DNA of 48,855 nt from Alphaproteobacteria bacterium (GCA_949498175.1 CATDDF010000071.1:1-48855); one strand, 5' to 3'; numbered from the stretch's first letter, positions 15,369 to 24,819 are shown. Notes: generated by a model not told the origin, from the letters alone. Translations and numbers: made by a program.

Positions 15369-16928
15369 ATGCACCCTTATATACACGCACAAAATATCCC
15401 CGATCAGGCGGCCTATATTATGGCCTCTACAGATGAAGTGGTGACCTATAAACAATTAAATGACCGCTCCAATCAAGTCGCGCAATTGGCCCGTTCACGC
15501 GGCCTGCAAATTGGCGACGGCATTGCCATTTTCATGGAAAATAATGTTCATTTTCTTGAAATTTGCTGGGCTGCGCAGCGCGCCGGACTTTATTTCACGG
15601 CCGTATCGTCGCGCCTGACGGCCAGTGAAGTTGAATATATCGTCAAGGATTGCGGGGCGAAAATCCTCTTCACTTCCGATTATATGAAAGATGAAGCCGA
15701 AAAACTGGTGGCTTTGCTGCCTGATATGGCAGGCATGTTCATGGTCGGCCAAGCGTCTGACGGTTATGAAGAATATCTCGCAGCGCGTGACGCCATGCCG
15801 GCTGAACCGGTGGCCGATGAAACGCAAGGCATGGATATGCTTTACTCGTCCGGCACGACGGGTCGTCCGAAGGGCATTCGCCGTCCGCTGACCGGCAATA
15901 AGATTGAAGAAGCTGATGCGCTTTTGGGTTTGGTGACATTGCTTTACGGCTTTGACGATAAAGCCACTTATCTCTCGCCCGCGCCGCTCTATCACGCCGC
16001 CCCATTGCGCTATAATATGGCCGCACAAGCAGTCGGCACGACCTGCATCATTATGGAAAACTTTGACCCGGAAGAAGCATTGGCGCTGATTGAAAAGCAT
16101 AAATGCACCAAGAGCCAATGGGTGCCGACCATGTTTGTCCGCATGCTCAAATTGCCGGAAGAAGTGCGCAGCAAATATGACGTGTCTTCCATGCAAACGG
16201 CCATTCATGCCGCCGCGCCCTGCCCGATACCGATTAAAGAGCAAATGATCGATTGGTGGGGGCCGGTGATTTATGAATATTATGCCGGCTCTGAGGGCAA
16301 TGGCTTTACCCAGCTTAATTCGGAAGAATGGCTGGCGCATAAAGGCTCGGTCGGCACGGCGTTGACCGGCGTGCTGCATATTTGCGATGAAGAAGGCAAT
16401 GAATTGCCGGTCGGGGAGTCGGGCACGATTTTCTTCGAGCAACCCGATGTCGATGCCCCGACATTTGAATATTACAATGATGAGAAGAAAACCGCCGAAA
16501 GCCGTCACCCGTCGCAGAAAAATTGGTCGACTTTGGGTGATGTCGGCAGGCTGGATGAGGAGGGCTATCTCTATCTGACCGACCGCAAGGCTTTCATGAT
16601 TATTTCCGGCGGCGTCAATATTTACCCGCAAGAAACAGAAAACCTGCTTATCACCCATCCGAAAGTTTCTGATGTCGCCGTTATTGGTGTGCCCAATGAA
16701 GATTTCGGCGAAGAGGTGAAGGCCGTCGTGCAACCGGCCAAATGGGAAGAAGCGGGGCCCGAATTGGAAGCCGAGTTGATTGCCTTTTGCAAAGACAATC
16801 TGTCGGCCATTAAATGCCCGCGTTCGGTTGATTTTGACAAGGAATTGCCACGTCACCCGACGGGCAAATTATATAAACGCCTTGTGCGCGACCGTTATTG
16901 GGGTAATAAAGACTCCAAGATTGTTTGA
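15369..16928 (+). CDS. Acyl-CoA synthetase (AMP-binding, ANL superfamily)
   Basis: A 519-residue ligase that would activate a carboxylic acid with ATP and CoA. The AMP-binding loop YSSGTTGRPKGIRR is at about residues 159-172; YEYYAGSEGNGFT and the TLGDVGRLDEEGYLYLTDR hinge follow, and the C-terminal PRSVDFDKELPRHPTGKLYK carries the catalytic lysine. All key elements are present. The RRPL continuation of the loop and overall length suggest the FadD-like branch acting on medium or longer acids, but chain length cannot be read. Next downstream, 29 bases away, is a MaoC hydratase: probably one operon. Confidence 0.93.
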   Translation: MHPYIHAQNIPDQAAYIMASTDEVVTYKQLNDRSNQVAQLARSRGLQIGDGIAIFMENNVHFLEICWAAQRAGLYFTAVSSRLTASEVEYIVKDCGAKILFTSDYMKDEAEKLVALLPDMAGMFMVGQASDGYEEYLAARDAMPAEPVADETQGMDMLYSSGTTGRPKGIRRPLTGNKIEEADALLGLVTLLYGFDDKATYLSPAPLYHAAPLRYNMAAQAVGTTCIIMENFDPEEALALIEKHKCTKSQWVPTMFVRMLKLPEEVRSKYDVSSMQTAIHAAAPCPIPIKEQMIDWWGPVIYEYYAGSEGNGFTQLNSEEWLAHKGSVGTALTGVLHICDEEGNELPVGESGTIFFEQPDVDAPTFEYYNDEKKTAESRHPSQKNWSTLGDVGRLDEEGYLYLTDRKAFMIISGGVNIYPQETENLLITHPKVSDVAVIGVPNEDFGEEVKAVVQPAKWEEAGPELEAELIAFCKDNLSAIKCPRSVDFDKELPRHPTGKLYKRLVRDRYWGNKDSKIV

Positions 16929-16957
16929 ACAATCAACGCATATTGAAGGAGATGAGA

Positions 16958-17410
16958 ATGCGCATTTTTGAAAATCTTGACGAATATTCTGCCGCCGTCG
17001 GCGAAGAGCTGGGGGTCAGCGATTGGTATGAAGTTGACCAAGAGCGGGTCAATATGTTTGCCGATGCGACCGGCGATCACCAATGGATTCACTTGGATGC
17101 CGAGCGCACGCAAAAAGAATTGGGGATGGGCACGATTGCACATGGCTTTTTGACCCTTTCTTTGCTGCCCGTTTTGATGGGTCAGATTTCCGGCGTCAAA
17201 AGCGTCACCCGTGGCATTAATTACGGCTCCAACAAAACCCGCTTCACCGGCATGGTGCCGGTGGGTGCCAAAGTGCGCGCCCGCTCAACCCTGAAAGCGG
17301 TTGAAGAAAAAGCCGGTGGCAAACTGTTCACCGCTGAAGTGGTAATGGAAATGGAAGGCTCTGAACAGCCGGTCATGGTTTCCGAGAACCTCACTCTGCT
17401 GTTTGAATAG
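16958..17410 (+). CDS. MaoC-family (R)-enoyl-CoA hydratase-like protein
   Basis: A 150-residue hot-dog-fold hydratase. The hydratase-2 motif is clear: ADATGDHQWIHLD with Asp40 and His45, followed by GTIAHGFLTLSLLP. Such enzymes add water to trans-2-enoyl-CoA to give the (R)-3-hydroxy product, or act on ethylmalonyl/mesaconyl-type intermediates. The start at 16958 is set by AAGGAGATGAG; the open frame continues back to 16925 without a ribosome site. It follows the acyl-CoA synthetase and precedes msrB by eight bases. Confidence 0.93.
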   Translation: MRIFENLDEYSAAVGEELGVSDWYEVDQERVNMFADATGDHQWIHLDAERTQKELGMGTIAHGFLTLSLLPVLMGQISGVKSVTRGINYGSNKTRFTGMVPVGAKVRARSTLKAVEEKAGGKLFTAEVVMEMEGSEQPVMVSENLTLLFE

Positions 17411-17417
17411 GTTTCTC

Positions 17418-17855
17418 ATGGGCCGGAAAAAAGACGATACGGTATGGCCGCTGCAACGCAGCGAAGCTGAATGGCGCGAACAGCTCAGCGATGAGCAGTT
17501 TTATGTCACGCGGCAAGCCGGCACGGAGCGCGCTTTTTCCGGCCCTTATTGGGACTCGAAATCGGAGGGCACATATCATTGTGTGTGCTGCGATGCGCCG
17601 CTGTTCAAAAGCGGCACCAAATATGACAGCGGCACGGGCTGGCCGAGCTTTTGGGAGCCGGTGTCGGAAGACGCCGTCGCTGACCGCCCCGACAATACGC
17701 TTTTCATGAAGCGCACAGAAAGCGTCTGCGCCAATTGCGGCGCGCATTTGGGGCATGTGTTTCCAGATGGTCCGCCACCGACAGGCCTGCGCTATTGCAT
17801 GAACGGCACGGCGCTGACCTTAAAAGACGCAAATGGCGAGACGGTTGACGCATAA
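17418..17855 (+). CDS. msrB: Peptide methionine-R-sulfoxide reductase MsrB
   Basis: A 145-residue cytosolic repair enzyme that reduces methionine-R-sulfoxide in oxidised proteins using thioredoxin. Both zinc-binding CxxC pairs are present (Cys55/Cys58 and Cys104/Cys107), along with GTGWPSFW near residue 72 and HLGHVF near 110. The catalytic cysteine is Cys127 in LRYCMNGTAL, where most MsrB proteins read RYCINSAAL. The ATG at 17418 is used; the frame runs back to a TTG that would overlap the MaoC gene. The stop overlaps the next start by one base. Confidence 0.96.
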   Translation: MGRKKDDTVWPLQRSEAEWREQLSDEQFYVTRQAGTERAFSGPYWDSKSEGTYHCVCCDAPLFKSGTKYDSGTGWPSFWEPVSEDAVADRPDNTLFMKRTESVCANCGAHLGHVFPDGPPPTGLRYCMNGTALTLKDANGETVDA

Positions 17856-19984
17856 TGCTGAAAGCTCCGTCCGGCGCGCCGAAAGCGGCCGAAAAACCCT
17901 ATAGCGACACATATCACAACATCACCCGCACCGACCCTTATGCTTGGTTGCGCGATGATAATTGGCAAAAGGTGATGAAAGACCCGCAAGTCTTGGACGC
18001 AGATATTCGCGCCCATTTGGAGGCCGAAAACGCCTATACCGACAAGGTCATGGCCCCGACGCAAGACTTGCAAAAACAACTATTCGCCGAAATGCGGGGC
18101 CGCATTCAAGAAGATGAAAGCAGCGTGCCGGTCAATGAAGGGGCGCTGTCTTTTGCCACACGCTATGTCAAAAGTGGCGAGCACCCGCTGATTTGCTGCG
18201 GCGCGCGCCATGCCGAGGCCGAAGCCATGCGCGTCATTATTGACGGCAATAAGGAAGCTGAAGGCAAAGACTTTTTCAAAATCATCAACCACGCCGCCTG
18301 TCCGCAGGGCAGGCATTTGGCCTGGGGCTTTGACGATAAGGGCTCGGAATATTTTACCGTGCGCTTTCGCAGTCTTGAAAGCGAGACAAATCCCGAAGAC
18401 GAATTACGCGATACAGGCGGCAGTTTTGGCTGGTCGGCCTGCGGGCAATATCTCTTCTATGTCGCGATTGATGAAAACCACCGCCCGCATAAAATCATGC
18501 GTCATGCATTGGGCAGCGCCCAAGCCGATGATGTGTGCGTTTACGAAGAAGCCGATAGCGGCTTTTTTATCGGCCTTTCCGAGACGCGCTCGGGACGCTA
18601 TCTCATCATTTCCGCGCATGACCATGAAACGGCGGAAGCTTGGCTGATTGATGCGCATGCGCCCGAAACCGCGCCAATATGTGTCGCACCGCGCGAGACC
18701 GGCATTGAATATGAAATTGACGATGACGCGGCGCGCGACCGCCTGATTATCGTCACCAATTGGGATAAAAACGGCAAAGCCGATGATTTTCAAATCGTCA
18801 GCGCGCCGGTGCCGCAGGCTGACGGCAATAAAAATAACTGGCAAGTGCTGCGCGCGCATAAGCCCGGTCAATTGGTCTTGGATGCCCTGCCCTTTGCCGG
18901 CCACATGGCGGTGTTGCTGCGCGAAAATGCTTTACCGCGCATTGAACTGATATCGCTGGCCGATGACAGTGTCACCAGTATCGCCTTTCACGAGGAAGCC
19001 TATGATGTGAGCTTCGGCGCAATGGCAGAATATGACAGCGGCCAATTGCGTTTCACCTATGCTTCCATGACCACGCCGACGCAGACTTTCGATTTCGATA
19101 TGAATAGCGGCAAGCGGGTTTTACGCAAAACCCAAACAGTTCCGAGCGGGCATGATATGGGCGATTATATTACCCGCCGCATTACCGCCACCGGCCATGA
19201 TGGGGCACAAATCCCCGTCTCATTGCTGTATCATAAAGACACGTCGATTGACGGCAGCGCACCGGTTTTGCTCTATGGCTATGGTTCTTACGGCTTCACC
19301 ATTCCGGCAGCGTTTTCCGTCACCAGATTGAGCCTTGTCGATAGGGGTTTTATCTATGCCATTGCCCATATTCGCGGCGGGCGTGCCTGCGGTCATAATT
19401 GGTTCATGGACGGACGCGGCGCCAAAAAAACCAATACGTTTCGCGATTTTATCTCCTCTGCCGAGGCCTTGATTGCAGACGGGTTTACCCGCGCCGGTCA
19501 AATTTCCATTCATGGCGGCAGCGCCGGCGGCCTGCTGGTCGGCGCGACCGTCAATCTCGCCCCTGAATTGTTTTGCAGCGCTATTGCCGAAGTGCCTTTT
19601 GTCGATGTGCTGACCACCATGCTGGATGACACATTGCCTTTAACCCCACCGGAATGGCCCGAATGGGGCAATCCGATTGCCAGTGCGGAGGCTTATGACA
19701 TCATTGCCGCATATGCCCCTTATGAAAATATCGAGGCGAAGGCCTATCCGCATATTTTGGCGACGGCCGGGCTGACCGACCCGCGCGTCACTTATTGGGA
19801 ACCGGCCAAATGGATTGCGCGGCTGCGCGCCACGCGGCAAGATGACGGCCTGTCTTTATTGCGCACGGAAATGACGGCGGGGCATGGCGGCAAGGCGGGG
19901 CGGTTCAATCAATTGCATGAAATCGCCTTTGTTTATGCTTTTGTTTTGCTGGCGCATGGGCAGACCTTGGGAGGAAAAGAATAA
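17855..19984 (+). CDS. S9 family prolyl oligopeptidase/oligopeptidase B
   Basis: A 709-residue serine peptidase with an N-terminal beta-propeller (about residues 60-420) and a C-terminal alpha/beta-hydrolase domain. The catalytic triad is visible: Ser556 in HGGSAGGLLVG, Asp642 in LTDPRVTYWEP and His677 in TAGHGGKAG. RGFIYAIAHIRGGRACGHNW is the family block. Oligopeptidase B cleaves short peptides after Arg or Lys in the cytoplasm; no signal peptide is present. The start overlaps the msrB stop and the stop overlaps the next gene by one base, so the genes are probably co-expressed. Confidence 0.94.
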   Translation: MLKAPSGAPKAAEKPYSDTYHNITRTDPYAWLRDDNWQKVMKDPQVLDADIRAHLEAENAYTDKVMAPTQDLQKQLFAEMRGRIQEDESSVPVNEGALSFATRYVKSGEHPLICCGARHAEAEAMRVIIDGNKEAEGKDFFKIINHAACPQGRHLAWGFDDKGSEYFTVRFRSLESETNPEDELRDTGGSFGWSACGQYLFYVAIDENHRPHKIMRHALGSAQADDVCVYEEADSGFFIGLSETRSGRYLIISAHDHETAEAWLIDAHAPETAPICVAPRETGIEYEIDDDAARDRLIIVTNWDKNGKADDFQIVSAPVPQADGNKNNWQVLRAHKPGQLVLDALPFAGHMAVLLRENALPRIELISLADDSVTSIAFHEEAYDVSFGAMAEYDSGQLRFTYASMTTPTQTFDFDMNSGKRVLRKTQTVPSGHDMGDYITRRITATGHDGAQIPVSLLYHKDTSIDGSAPVLLYGYGSYGFTIPAAFSVTRLSLVDRGFIYAIAHIRGGRACGHNWFMDGRGAKKTNTFRDFISSAEALIADGFTRAGQISIHGGSAGGLLVGATVNLAPELFCSAIAEVPFVDVLTTMLDDTLPLTPPEWPEWGNPIASAEAYDIIAAYAPYENIEAKAYPHILATAGLTDPRVTYWEPAKWIARLRATRQDDGLSLLRTEMTAGHGGKAGRFNQLHEIAFVYAFVLLAHGQTLGGKE

Positions 19985-21219
19985 TGACTGATTATGTGTT
20001 TGAAGATTGCGAGAAGCTGGGCTTTGACCGGACCCGCCTTGAGGCCGTGCCAGCCTATTTCAACTCTTATATCGAGCGCGAAAAATTTGCCGGCATTTCC
20101 ATTTCCGTGGCGCGCGAGGGCAAAATCGCGCTGTTGAGCCATCAAGGCAATAGCGCTTTTGAGGGCGGCTTTGCGCTCGATGACAGTGCCATATTTCGTA
20201 TTTATTCCATGACCAAACCGATCACCTCAGTGGCGATTATGCAGCTTTATGAAAAATCAATCATCAAGCTGACCGACCCGATTACCAAATTCATTCCGGC
20301 CTTTAAAGATGTCAAAGTTTTCGACAAAGGCACGCCGAAAGATTTCACCGTGCGCGATCCTGAGCGGATGATTACCATTCACGACCTGCTGACCCATCAG
20401 GCCGGTCTGACCTATGACTTCCTGCTCGAACATCCGGTCGATGCGCTCTACCGCAACAATAAGATCAATGGCGCGCGTTCGGAAAAATTAAACACCGCAG
20501 AATTATGCGCCAAGCTTGCCGAAATGCCGCTTTTGTTTTCCCCCGGCACGGCATGGAACTATTCCGTCGCCACGGATGTGTTGGGACATATTGTCGAGTT
20601 GGCTTCGGGCAAGACGCTGGATGCTTATTTCAAAGACCATATTCTAGACCCGCTCGGCATGGCCGATACGTTCTTCCATATTCCCGACGATAAGCGCGAC
20701 CGGCTGATGCATAATTACAGCTATGACCCGCTCAAGCGCGAGACCAAATTGGCGGACAGTCCTGAGCGGACGATTTATCGCCCGGGCCGCGCTTTTTTGT
20801 CGGGCGGTGGCGGTCTTTTATCGACCATGGAAGATTATTTCAAATTTGCTGACATGCTGCGCCGCAAAGGCACCGGCGCCAATGGCGCTTATATTCTTAA
20901 CCGCACAACCATTGATAAAATGACGCGCAATCAATTGCCGCATAACCGCACTTTGGAAGAGCATGGTTTCGGCGAATTCACCGAAGTGGCCTATCCGGGC
21001 ACCGGCTTCGGCCTCGGGCTTTCCGTCGTATTGGATAGCGGCGTCACCGTATCAACCACATCGGACGGCAACACTTCTTGGGGCGGTTTGGCCAGCACAA
21101 TCTTCTGGAATGATCCGGTCGAAGATATGACCGTCATTATGATGACCCAGCTTATGCCTGCCGCGACCTATCCGTTGCGCCCACAGCTTTCTCAGCTGGT
21201 TTATGCGGCGTTAAAATAA
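19984..21219 (+). CDS. Serine hydrolase, beta-lactamase/class C esterase family
   Basis: A 411-residue hydrolase of the beta-lactamase (Pfam Beta-lactamase, EstB-like) fold. The S-x-x-K nucleophile motif is SMTKP with Ser75 and Lys78; the Tyr of the second motif is Tyr193 in WNYSVATDVLG; the third motif is replaced by NTSWGGLAST. This pattern is typical of esterases and peptidases of the family and not of true AmpC, which carries KTG. No signal peptide is seen, so it is likely cytoplasmic. It is coupled to the oligopeptidase by a one-base overlap. Substrate unknown. Confidence 0.9.
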   Translation: MTDYVFEDCEKLGFDRTRLEAVPAYFNSYIEREKFAGISISVAREGKIALLSHQGNSAFEGGFALDDSAIFRIYSMTKPITSVAIMQLYEKSIIKLTDPITKFIPAFKDVKVFDKGTPKDFTVRDPERMITIHDLLTHQAGLTYDFLLEHPVDALYRNNKINGARSEKLNTAELCAKLAEMPLLFSPGTAWNYSVATDVLGHIVELASGKTLDAYFKDHILDPLGMADTFFHIPDDKRDRLMHNYSYDPLKRETKLADSPERTIYRPGRAFLSGGGGLLSTMEDYFKFADMLRRKGTGANGAYILNRTTIDKMTRNQLPHNRTLEEHGFGEFTEVAYPGTGFGLGLSVVLDSGVTVSTTSDGNTSWGGLASTIFWNDPVEDMTVIMMTQLMPAATYPLRPQLSQLVYAALK

Positions 21220-21296
21220 AACCGATTAAGTCCATTTTGTCGCCTTGCCTTCGCGCTCAAAAAGGCTAATTTTCCTTGCAGATTTGGAGGTTCATT

Positions 21297-22268
21297 ATGG
21301 CTTTACCTGAAGTATTACAGAATAATTTGCGTATCCCCGTTGTCGGCTCACCCTTATTTTTGGTCTCAGGGCCGGAATTGGTGATTGCCCAGTGCAAGGC
21401 CGGCATTGTCGGGTCGTTTCCCGCATTGAATGCGCGCCCGTCAGAGGTTCTCGACGAATGGTTGACCCGCATCAATACCGAGCTTGACGAATATAAGGCG
21501 GCCAATCCCGATAAATATGTCGCCCCCTATGCCGTCAATCAAATTTGTCACGCCTCAAATGACCGCTTGCAGACCGATATGGAAATTTGCGTGAAGCATA
21601 AAGTGCCGATCATCATCACCTCGCTGCGCCCGCCGGAATTCATCGTGGAAGCGGCGCACAGCTATGGCGGTGTGGTGTTCCATGATGTGATTAATGTCAA
21701 ACATGCCAAAAAAGCCGCCGAGCAAGGCGTTGATGGCTTGATTTTGGTGTGCGCCGGGGCCGGCGGTCATGCCGGTGCGCTGTCCCCTTTCGCGCTGGTG
21801 CGCGAGGTCAAGCAATGGTTTGACGGCACGATTTTGCTGTCCGGCGCGATGGGCGACGGCTTTTGCGTTGCCTCGGCGCTGGCTATGGGCGCAGACCTGG
21901 CCTATATCGGCTCACGCTTTATCGCCACGGAAGAAGCCAATGCCGACCAGGGTTATAAAGACATGCTGGTCGAGAGCGCGGCAGACGATATTGTCTATTC
22001 ATCGCTGTTTACCGGCGTTGAGGGCAATTATCTCAAACCCTCCATCGCCAAAGCCGGGCTCGACCCTGACAATCTGCCCGATGCCGATAAGTCGAAAATG
22101 AATTTCGGTTCCGGCGGCAATATGAAAACCAAAGCATGGAAAGATATTTGGGGTTCAGGTCAAGGCATTGGCGGCATTGAAAAAGTGCAGAGCATTGAGG
22201 AAGTCGTTGCTGAAATGGAACGCGATTATCGCGCCGCCATTGACAGCCTGGTGCAACGCGCAAGCTAA
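21297..22268 (+). CDS. Nitronate monooxygenase-like flavoprotein (NPD family)
   Basis: A 323-residue FMN enzyme of the 2-nitropropane dioxygenase family, which oxidises alkyl nitronates. The family features are seen: NNLRIPVVGSPLFLVSGPEL at the N-terminus, VCAGAGGHAGALSPFALV around residue 155 and the FMN-phosphate loop GAMGDGFCVASALAMGADLA, then YIGSRFIATEEA. Related members are enoyl reductases (FabK), but the extension QGYKDMLVESAADDIVYSS is more like NPD. The start at 21297 has GGAGG in front. It is followed by a one-base overlap with a phosphatidyltransferase gene. Confidence 0.9.
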   Translation: MALPEVLQNNLRIPVVGSPLFLVSGPELVIAQCKAGIVGSFPALNARPSEVLDEWLTRINTELDEYKAANPDKYVAPYAVNQICHASNDRLQTDMEICVKHKVPIIITSLRPPEFIVEAAHSYGGVVFHDVINVKHAKKAAEQGVDGLILVCAGAGGHAGALSPFALVREVKQWFDGTILLSGAMGDGFCVASALAMGADLAYIGSRFIATEEANADQGYKDMLVESAADDIVYSSLFTGVEGNYLKPSIAKAGLDPDNLPDADKSKMNFGSGGNMKTKAWKDIWGSGQGIGGIEKVQSIEEVVAEMERDYRAAIDSLVQRAS

Positions 22269-22873
22269 TGCTCGATGCCACCATGCGCCGCCTCATAGAC
22301 CCGCCGCTCAATGCGGCGGCGGCGGCCATCGGCACTAAAATTTCCGCCAATCAAATAACGATTGGCGGTTTTTTATTGGGGCTGGTCAGTTGCTATGCAT
22401 TGGCACAAGGCATGTTCGCCGCTGCGCTGATTTTCCTCTTACTCAACCGCTTGGCCGACGGGCTGGACGGGGCGGTGGCACGCCAAACCGCGCCCAGCGC
22501 ATTGGGCGCTTATCTCGATATTGTTTCCGATTTTCTGCTTTGGGCGCTGCTGCCGCTGGCATTTTTGTTCTACGACATGAAAAATGCCTTTGCCGCGGCC
22601 ATATTGTTATCGAGTTTCGCCATGTCGATGACAGTGTTTCTCGCCTTCGCCATTCAGGCCGAAAAGCTTGGGCTGACCAGCGAGGCGCAAGGCAAGAAAG
22701 GCATGTATTATCTCGCCGGTCTGGCCGAAGGCACGGAGACCATTGCCTTTTTCGCTTTCACCATGCTTTACCCCGCCGCCTTTGGCCTCGCCGCGTTACT
22801 GTTCGCAGCTTTTGTATATCTTTCGGTTATCGGGCGGATTATCGTTTCGATGCAAAGTTTACGGGAGCAATGA
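22268..22873 (+). CDS. CDP-alcohol phosphatidyltransferase
   Basis: A 201-residue integral membrane enzyme with about five to six helices. The complete signature is present: Asp64, Asp67-Gly68, Ala71-Arg72, Gly80, Asp84 and Asp88 (LADGLDGAVARQ then GAYLDIVSD). It transfers a phosphatidyl or similar group from a CDP-alcohol to an acceptor alcohol, so it acts in phospholipid or osmolyte synthesis; the acceptor cannot be told. It is not obviously pgsA or pssA. The start shares its A with the upstream stop (TAATG). Confidence 0.9.
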   Translation: MLDATMRRLIDPPLNAAAAAIGTKISANQITIGGFLLGLVSCYALAQGMFAAALIFLLLNRLADGLDGAVARQTAPSALGAYLDIVSDFLLWALLPLAFLFYDMKNAFAAAILLSSFAMSMTVFLAFAIQAEKLGLTSEAQGKKGMYYLAGLAEGTETIAFFAFTMLYPAAFGLAALLFAAFVYLSVIGRIIVSMQSLREQ

Positions 22874-22879
22874 ATATCA

Positions 22880-23422
22880 ATGCAGAAAGACCAAATCACC
22901 ATTGATGAAACCGCCTGGGTGCATGATAGCGCGCTTTTGTTCGGCCATATTTCATTGGGGCCGGAAAGCTCGGTCTGGCCGCATGTCGTCATGCGCTCGG
23001 AAATGTTCCATATCGAAATCGGCGCGCGCAGCAATATTCAAGATTTCGTGATGATACATGTCGGCGGCGCAACCCCGACCATTGTCGGCGATGATTGTTC
23101 CATCACCCATCATGCGACGCTGCATGGCTGCACCATTGGCGATAAGTGCCTGATTGGCATTAATGCGACGATTATGGACGGCGCGACCATTGGTGATAAT
23201 TGCATTGTCGCCGGTCATTCCATTGTCACAGAGGGCAGCAGCTTTCCCGACAATTCCATCATTGCCGGCAGCCCGGCCAAGCTGGTAAAGACACGCGATA
23301 GCGGTGCCGCCAATGCGATGAATGCCGCCTTTTATGTGCAGAATGCGAAAAACTACGCGCGAGGCATTCACCGCTTCAACGAAGATGATTTACGCGCCGC
23401 CGGATTTCTGCCGCAAGACTGA
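22880..23422 (+). CDS. Gamma-carbonic anhydrase/acetyltransferase-like protein
   Basis: A 180-residue left-handed beta-helix (hexapeptide repeat) protein of the gamma-carbonic anhydrase family (YrdA/PaaY/CaiE). Putative metal ligands are His60, His77 or His78, and His82 in MIHVGG and ITHHATLHGC. Hexapeptide turns IGDKCLIGI, NATIMDGATIGDNCIVAG and PDNSIIAGSPAKLV follow. The usual RGD before the first ligand reads RSE here (residues 39-41), which may alter activity. Family assignment is firm; whether it hydrates CO2 is not. Confidence 0.9.
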   Translation: MQKDQITIDETAWVHDSALLFGHISLGPESSVWPHVVMRSEMFHIEIGARSNIQDFVMIHVGGATPTIVGDDCSITHHATLHGCTIGDKCLIGINATIMDGATIGDNCIVAGHSIVTEGSSFPDNSIIAGSPAKLVKTRDSGAANAMNAAFYVQNAKNYARGIHRFNEDDLRAAGFLPQD

Positions 23423-23438
23423 CAATAAGAATGGGAAG

Positions 23439-23513
23439 TGGCTGGGGTGGCAGGATTCGAACCTGCGCATGCCGATACCAAAAACCGGTGCCTTACCACT
23501 TGGCCACACCCCA
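23439..23513 (-). tRNA. tRNA-Gln (anticodon TTG)
   Basis: On the minus strand the acceptor stem TGGGGTG pairs with CACCCCA at the other end, followed by discriminator G and an encoded CCA. The anticodon arm is CCGGT-TTTTGGT-ATCGG with anticodon TTG, and the T arm contains GGTTCGAATCC. It is close to the E. coli tRNA-Gln(UUG). All arms fold, so it should be functional. Confidence 0.95.
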
Positions 23514-23566
23514 ACTGAGCGCGAAAATATATAAAACAGGCGCGTCGGTCTAGCCCCTATTTGTCT

Positions 23567-24655
23567 TTACGGTGCGTCAATTACGCCAACAGCATCATTA
23601 ATCAAGCTGCCCAGATAAAGTTTGCCGTCATGCTCAATCACGCTGGTCATCATATAAATATGGCCGCTATCGTCTTCCAAAGAGGTGAGCGGCGCGCCTT
23701 GCGCTGATAATTTAATGGCATAGCTATGCATTTCAGCCGGATTGGCACCGGTCAGCTGCATCAGTCGCCACACCACTTTGCGGGCAAAAGGGCGCGAAAC
23801 CAGCGCATCAAGCGCGTCCGTGCGCGGCGCCACACCGGCCAGCCAAAAACCGCCATCGGGCGCGTCGGTAATATTGTCGAGATAGGCCGGCATATTATCG
23901 ACAAATACATCAGATGTGCCCGCCTCGGGGCCGCGCAGCCAATAGCGCACCACGCGATGGCCGTAGGTTTCATTGACCAGCACGAAGTCCTCTTGCGCGC
24001 TCAGCGCGACGCCATTGGCGAAATAAAGATTATCGAGCAAGACATCAACCGCATCGCTTTGCGGGTCAAACACCATCAGCCGACCCGAGGGACGAAACTC
24101 AAACACTTCCAAAATATCATGGCCATATTCATGACGCGCTGAGGCATCGGAAAAATAAATCTTACCGTCTTTGGCAATTGCCAAATCATCGACAAATTTC
24201 ATCCGTTCCCCATTATGATGCGTGGCCAACGTGCTGAGAGTGCCATTGCGGGCCATGGCAATCAGGCCTTTTTTGGCATCGGCAATCACCAAATTGCCCA
24301 CCGCATCAAATTTCAGCCCCAGCGGACGCCCGCCCGTATTGGCCAGCACTTGCTTTGTGCCATCATCGGCAAGGCGAATAATGTCGCCATTGGTCAAGCC
24401 GCTATAAAGGCGGCCTTGCGCGTCAAACGCCACCGCCTCTGGGCCTGTGCCGGTCGCCAACATGTCGGCCGCCGCCAGTTTATTGTTTTTGGCAAACACA
24501 CCCGTACCCGCCGGATTGGCAGCGCGCACCGGCCCGACCATTGGATCAAACGGCACCGGCCAGAATAGGAGATAGCCCAGCAATAAAGCCATGAGCGCAC
24601 TCACGGAAGCGGCAGCAGGTCTTTTCTTCACCGCTTTAATGGCTGTATCAGACAT
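23567..24655 (-). CDS. SMP-30/strictosidine synthase-like beta-propeller protein
   Basis: A 362-residue protein with an N-terminal signal anchor (about residues 17-35) and a six-bladed propeller domain exposed to the periplasm. Repeats such as GPEAVAFDAQGRLYSGLTNG, LGLKFDAVGNLVIADAKKGL and FANGVALSAQEDFVLVNE match the SMP-30/strictosidine synthase group; these are lactonases or hydrolases on sugar lactones and other esters. The region YLDNITDAPDGGFWLAG is typical of the animal APMAP/plant SSL branch. It lies alone between two tRNA genes; substrate unknown. Confidence 0.88.
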   Translation of the reverse strand: MSDTAIKAVKKRPAAASVSALMALLLGYLLFWPVPFDPMVGPVRAANPAGTGVFAKNNKLAAADMLATGTGPEAVAFDAQGRLYSGLTNGDIIRLADDGTKQVLANTGGRPLGLKFDAVGNLVIADAKKGLIAMARNGTLSTLATHHNGERMKFVDDLAIAKDGKIYFSDASARHEYGHDILEVFEFRPSGRLMVFDPQSDAVDVLLDNLYFANGVALSAQEDFVLVNETYGHRVVRYWLRGPEAGTSDVFVDNMPAYLDNITDAPDGGFWLAGVAPRTDALDALVSRPFARKVVWRLMQLTGANPAEMHSYAIKLSAQGAPLTSLEDDSGHIYMMTSVIEHDGKLYLGSLINDAVGVIDAP

Positions 24656-24691
24656 GCTTACACCCTTTCCTATTCCCGTTCAGTTTTTCCA

Positions 24692-24720
24692 TTGCCAGCC
24701 CAATGGGGCTTGGCTATATA
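24692..24720 (+). promoter_or_regulatory. Promoter of tRNA-Pro(CGG)
   Basis: TTGCCA, a 17-base spacer and TATATA, with the mature tRNA starting 13 bases after the -10 box. Spacing and both boxes are near ideal for a strong stable-RNA promoter. Visible by eye. Confidence 0.65.
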
Positions 24721-24733
24721 GACTGCACTTTAT

Positions 24734-24810
24734 CGGAGTGTGGCGCAGCCTGGTAGCGCACCTCGTTCGGGACGAGGGGGTCGCAGGTTCAAATCCTGCC
24801 ACTCCGACCA
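24734..24810 (+). tRNA. tRNA-Pro (anticodon CGG)
   Basis: Starts CGGAGTG, matched by CACTCCG before an encoded ACCA end. The D arm GGCGCAGCCTGGTAGCGC and anticodon arm around CTCGTTCGGGACGAG give anticodon CGG; the T arm has GGTTCAAATCC. It closely follows E. coli tRNA-Pro(CGG). It ends nine bases before the convergent membrane-protein gene. Confidence 0.96.
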
Positions 24811-24819
24811 GCCATTATG

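Noticed and set aside
15495-16856. A 453-codon open frame antisense to the acyl-CoA synthetase gene
   Set aside because: It is the mirror of a well-recognised gene; long antisense frames are common at this base composition. Its translation has no domain I recognise and is His/Phe/Arg-rich as antisense reads are.
24734-24810. tRNA-Pro as an integration site with an adjacent island
   Set aside because: No integrase, no repeat of the tRNA 3' end found nearby, and the flanking genes look like ordinary core genes.
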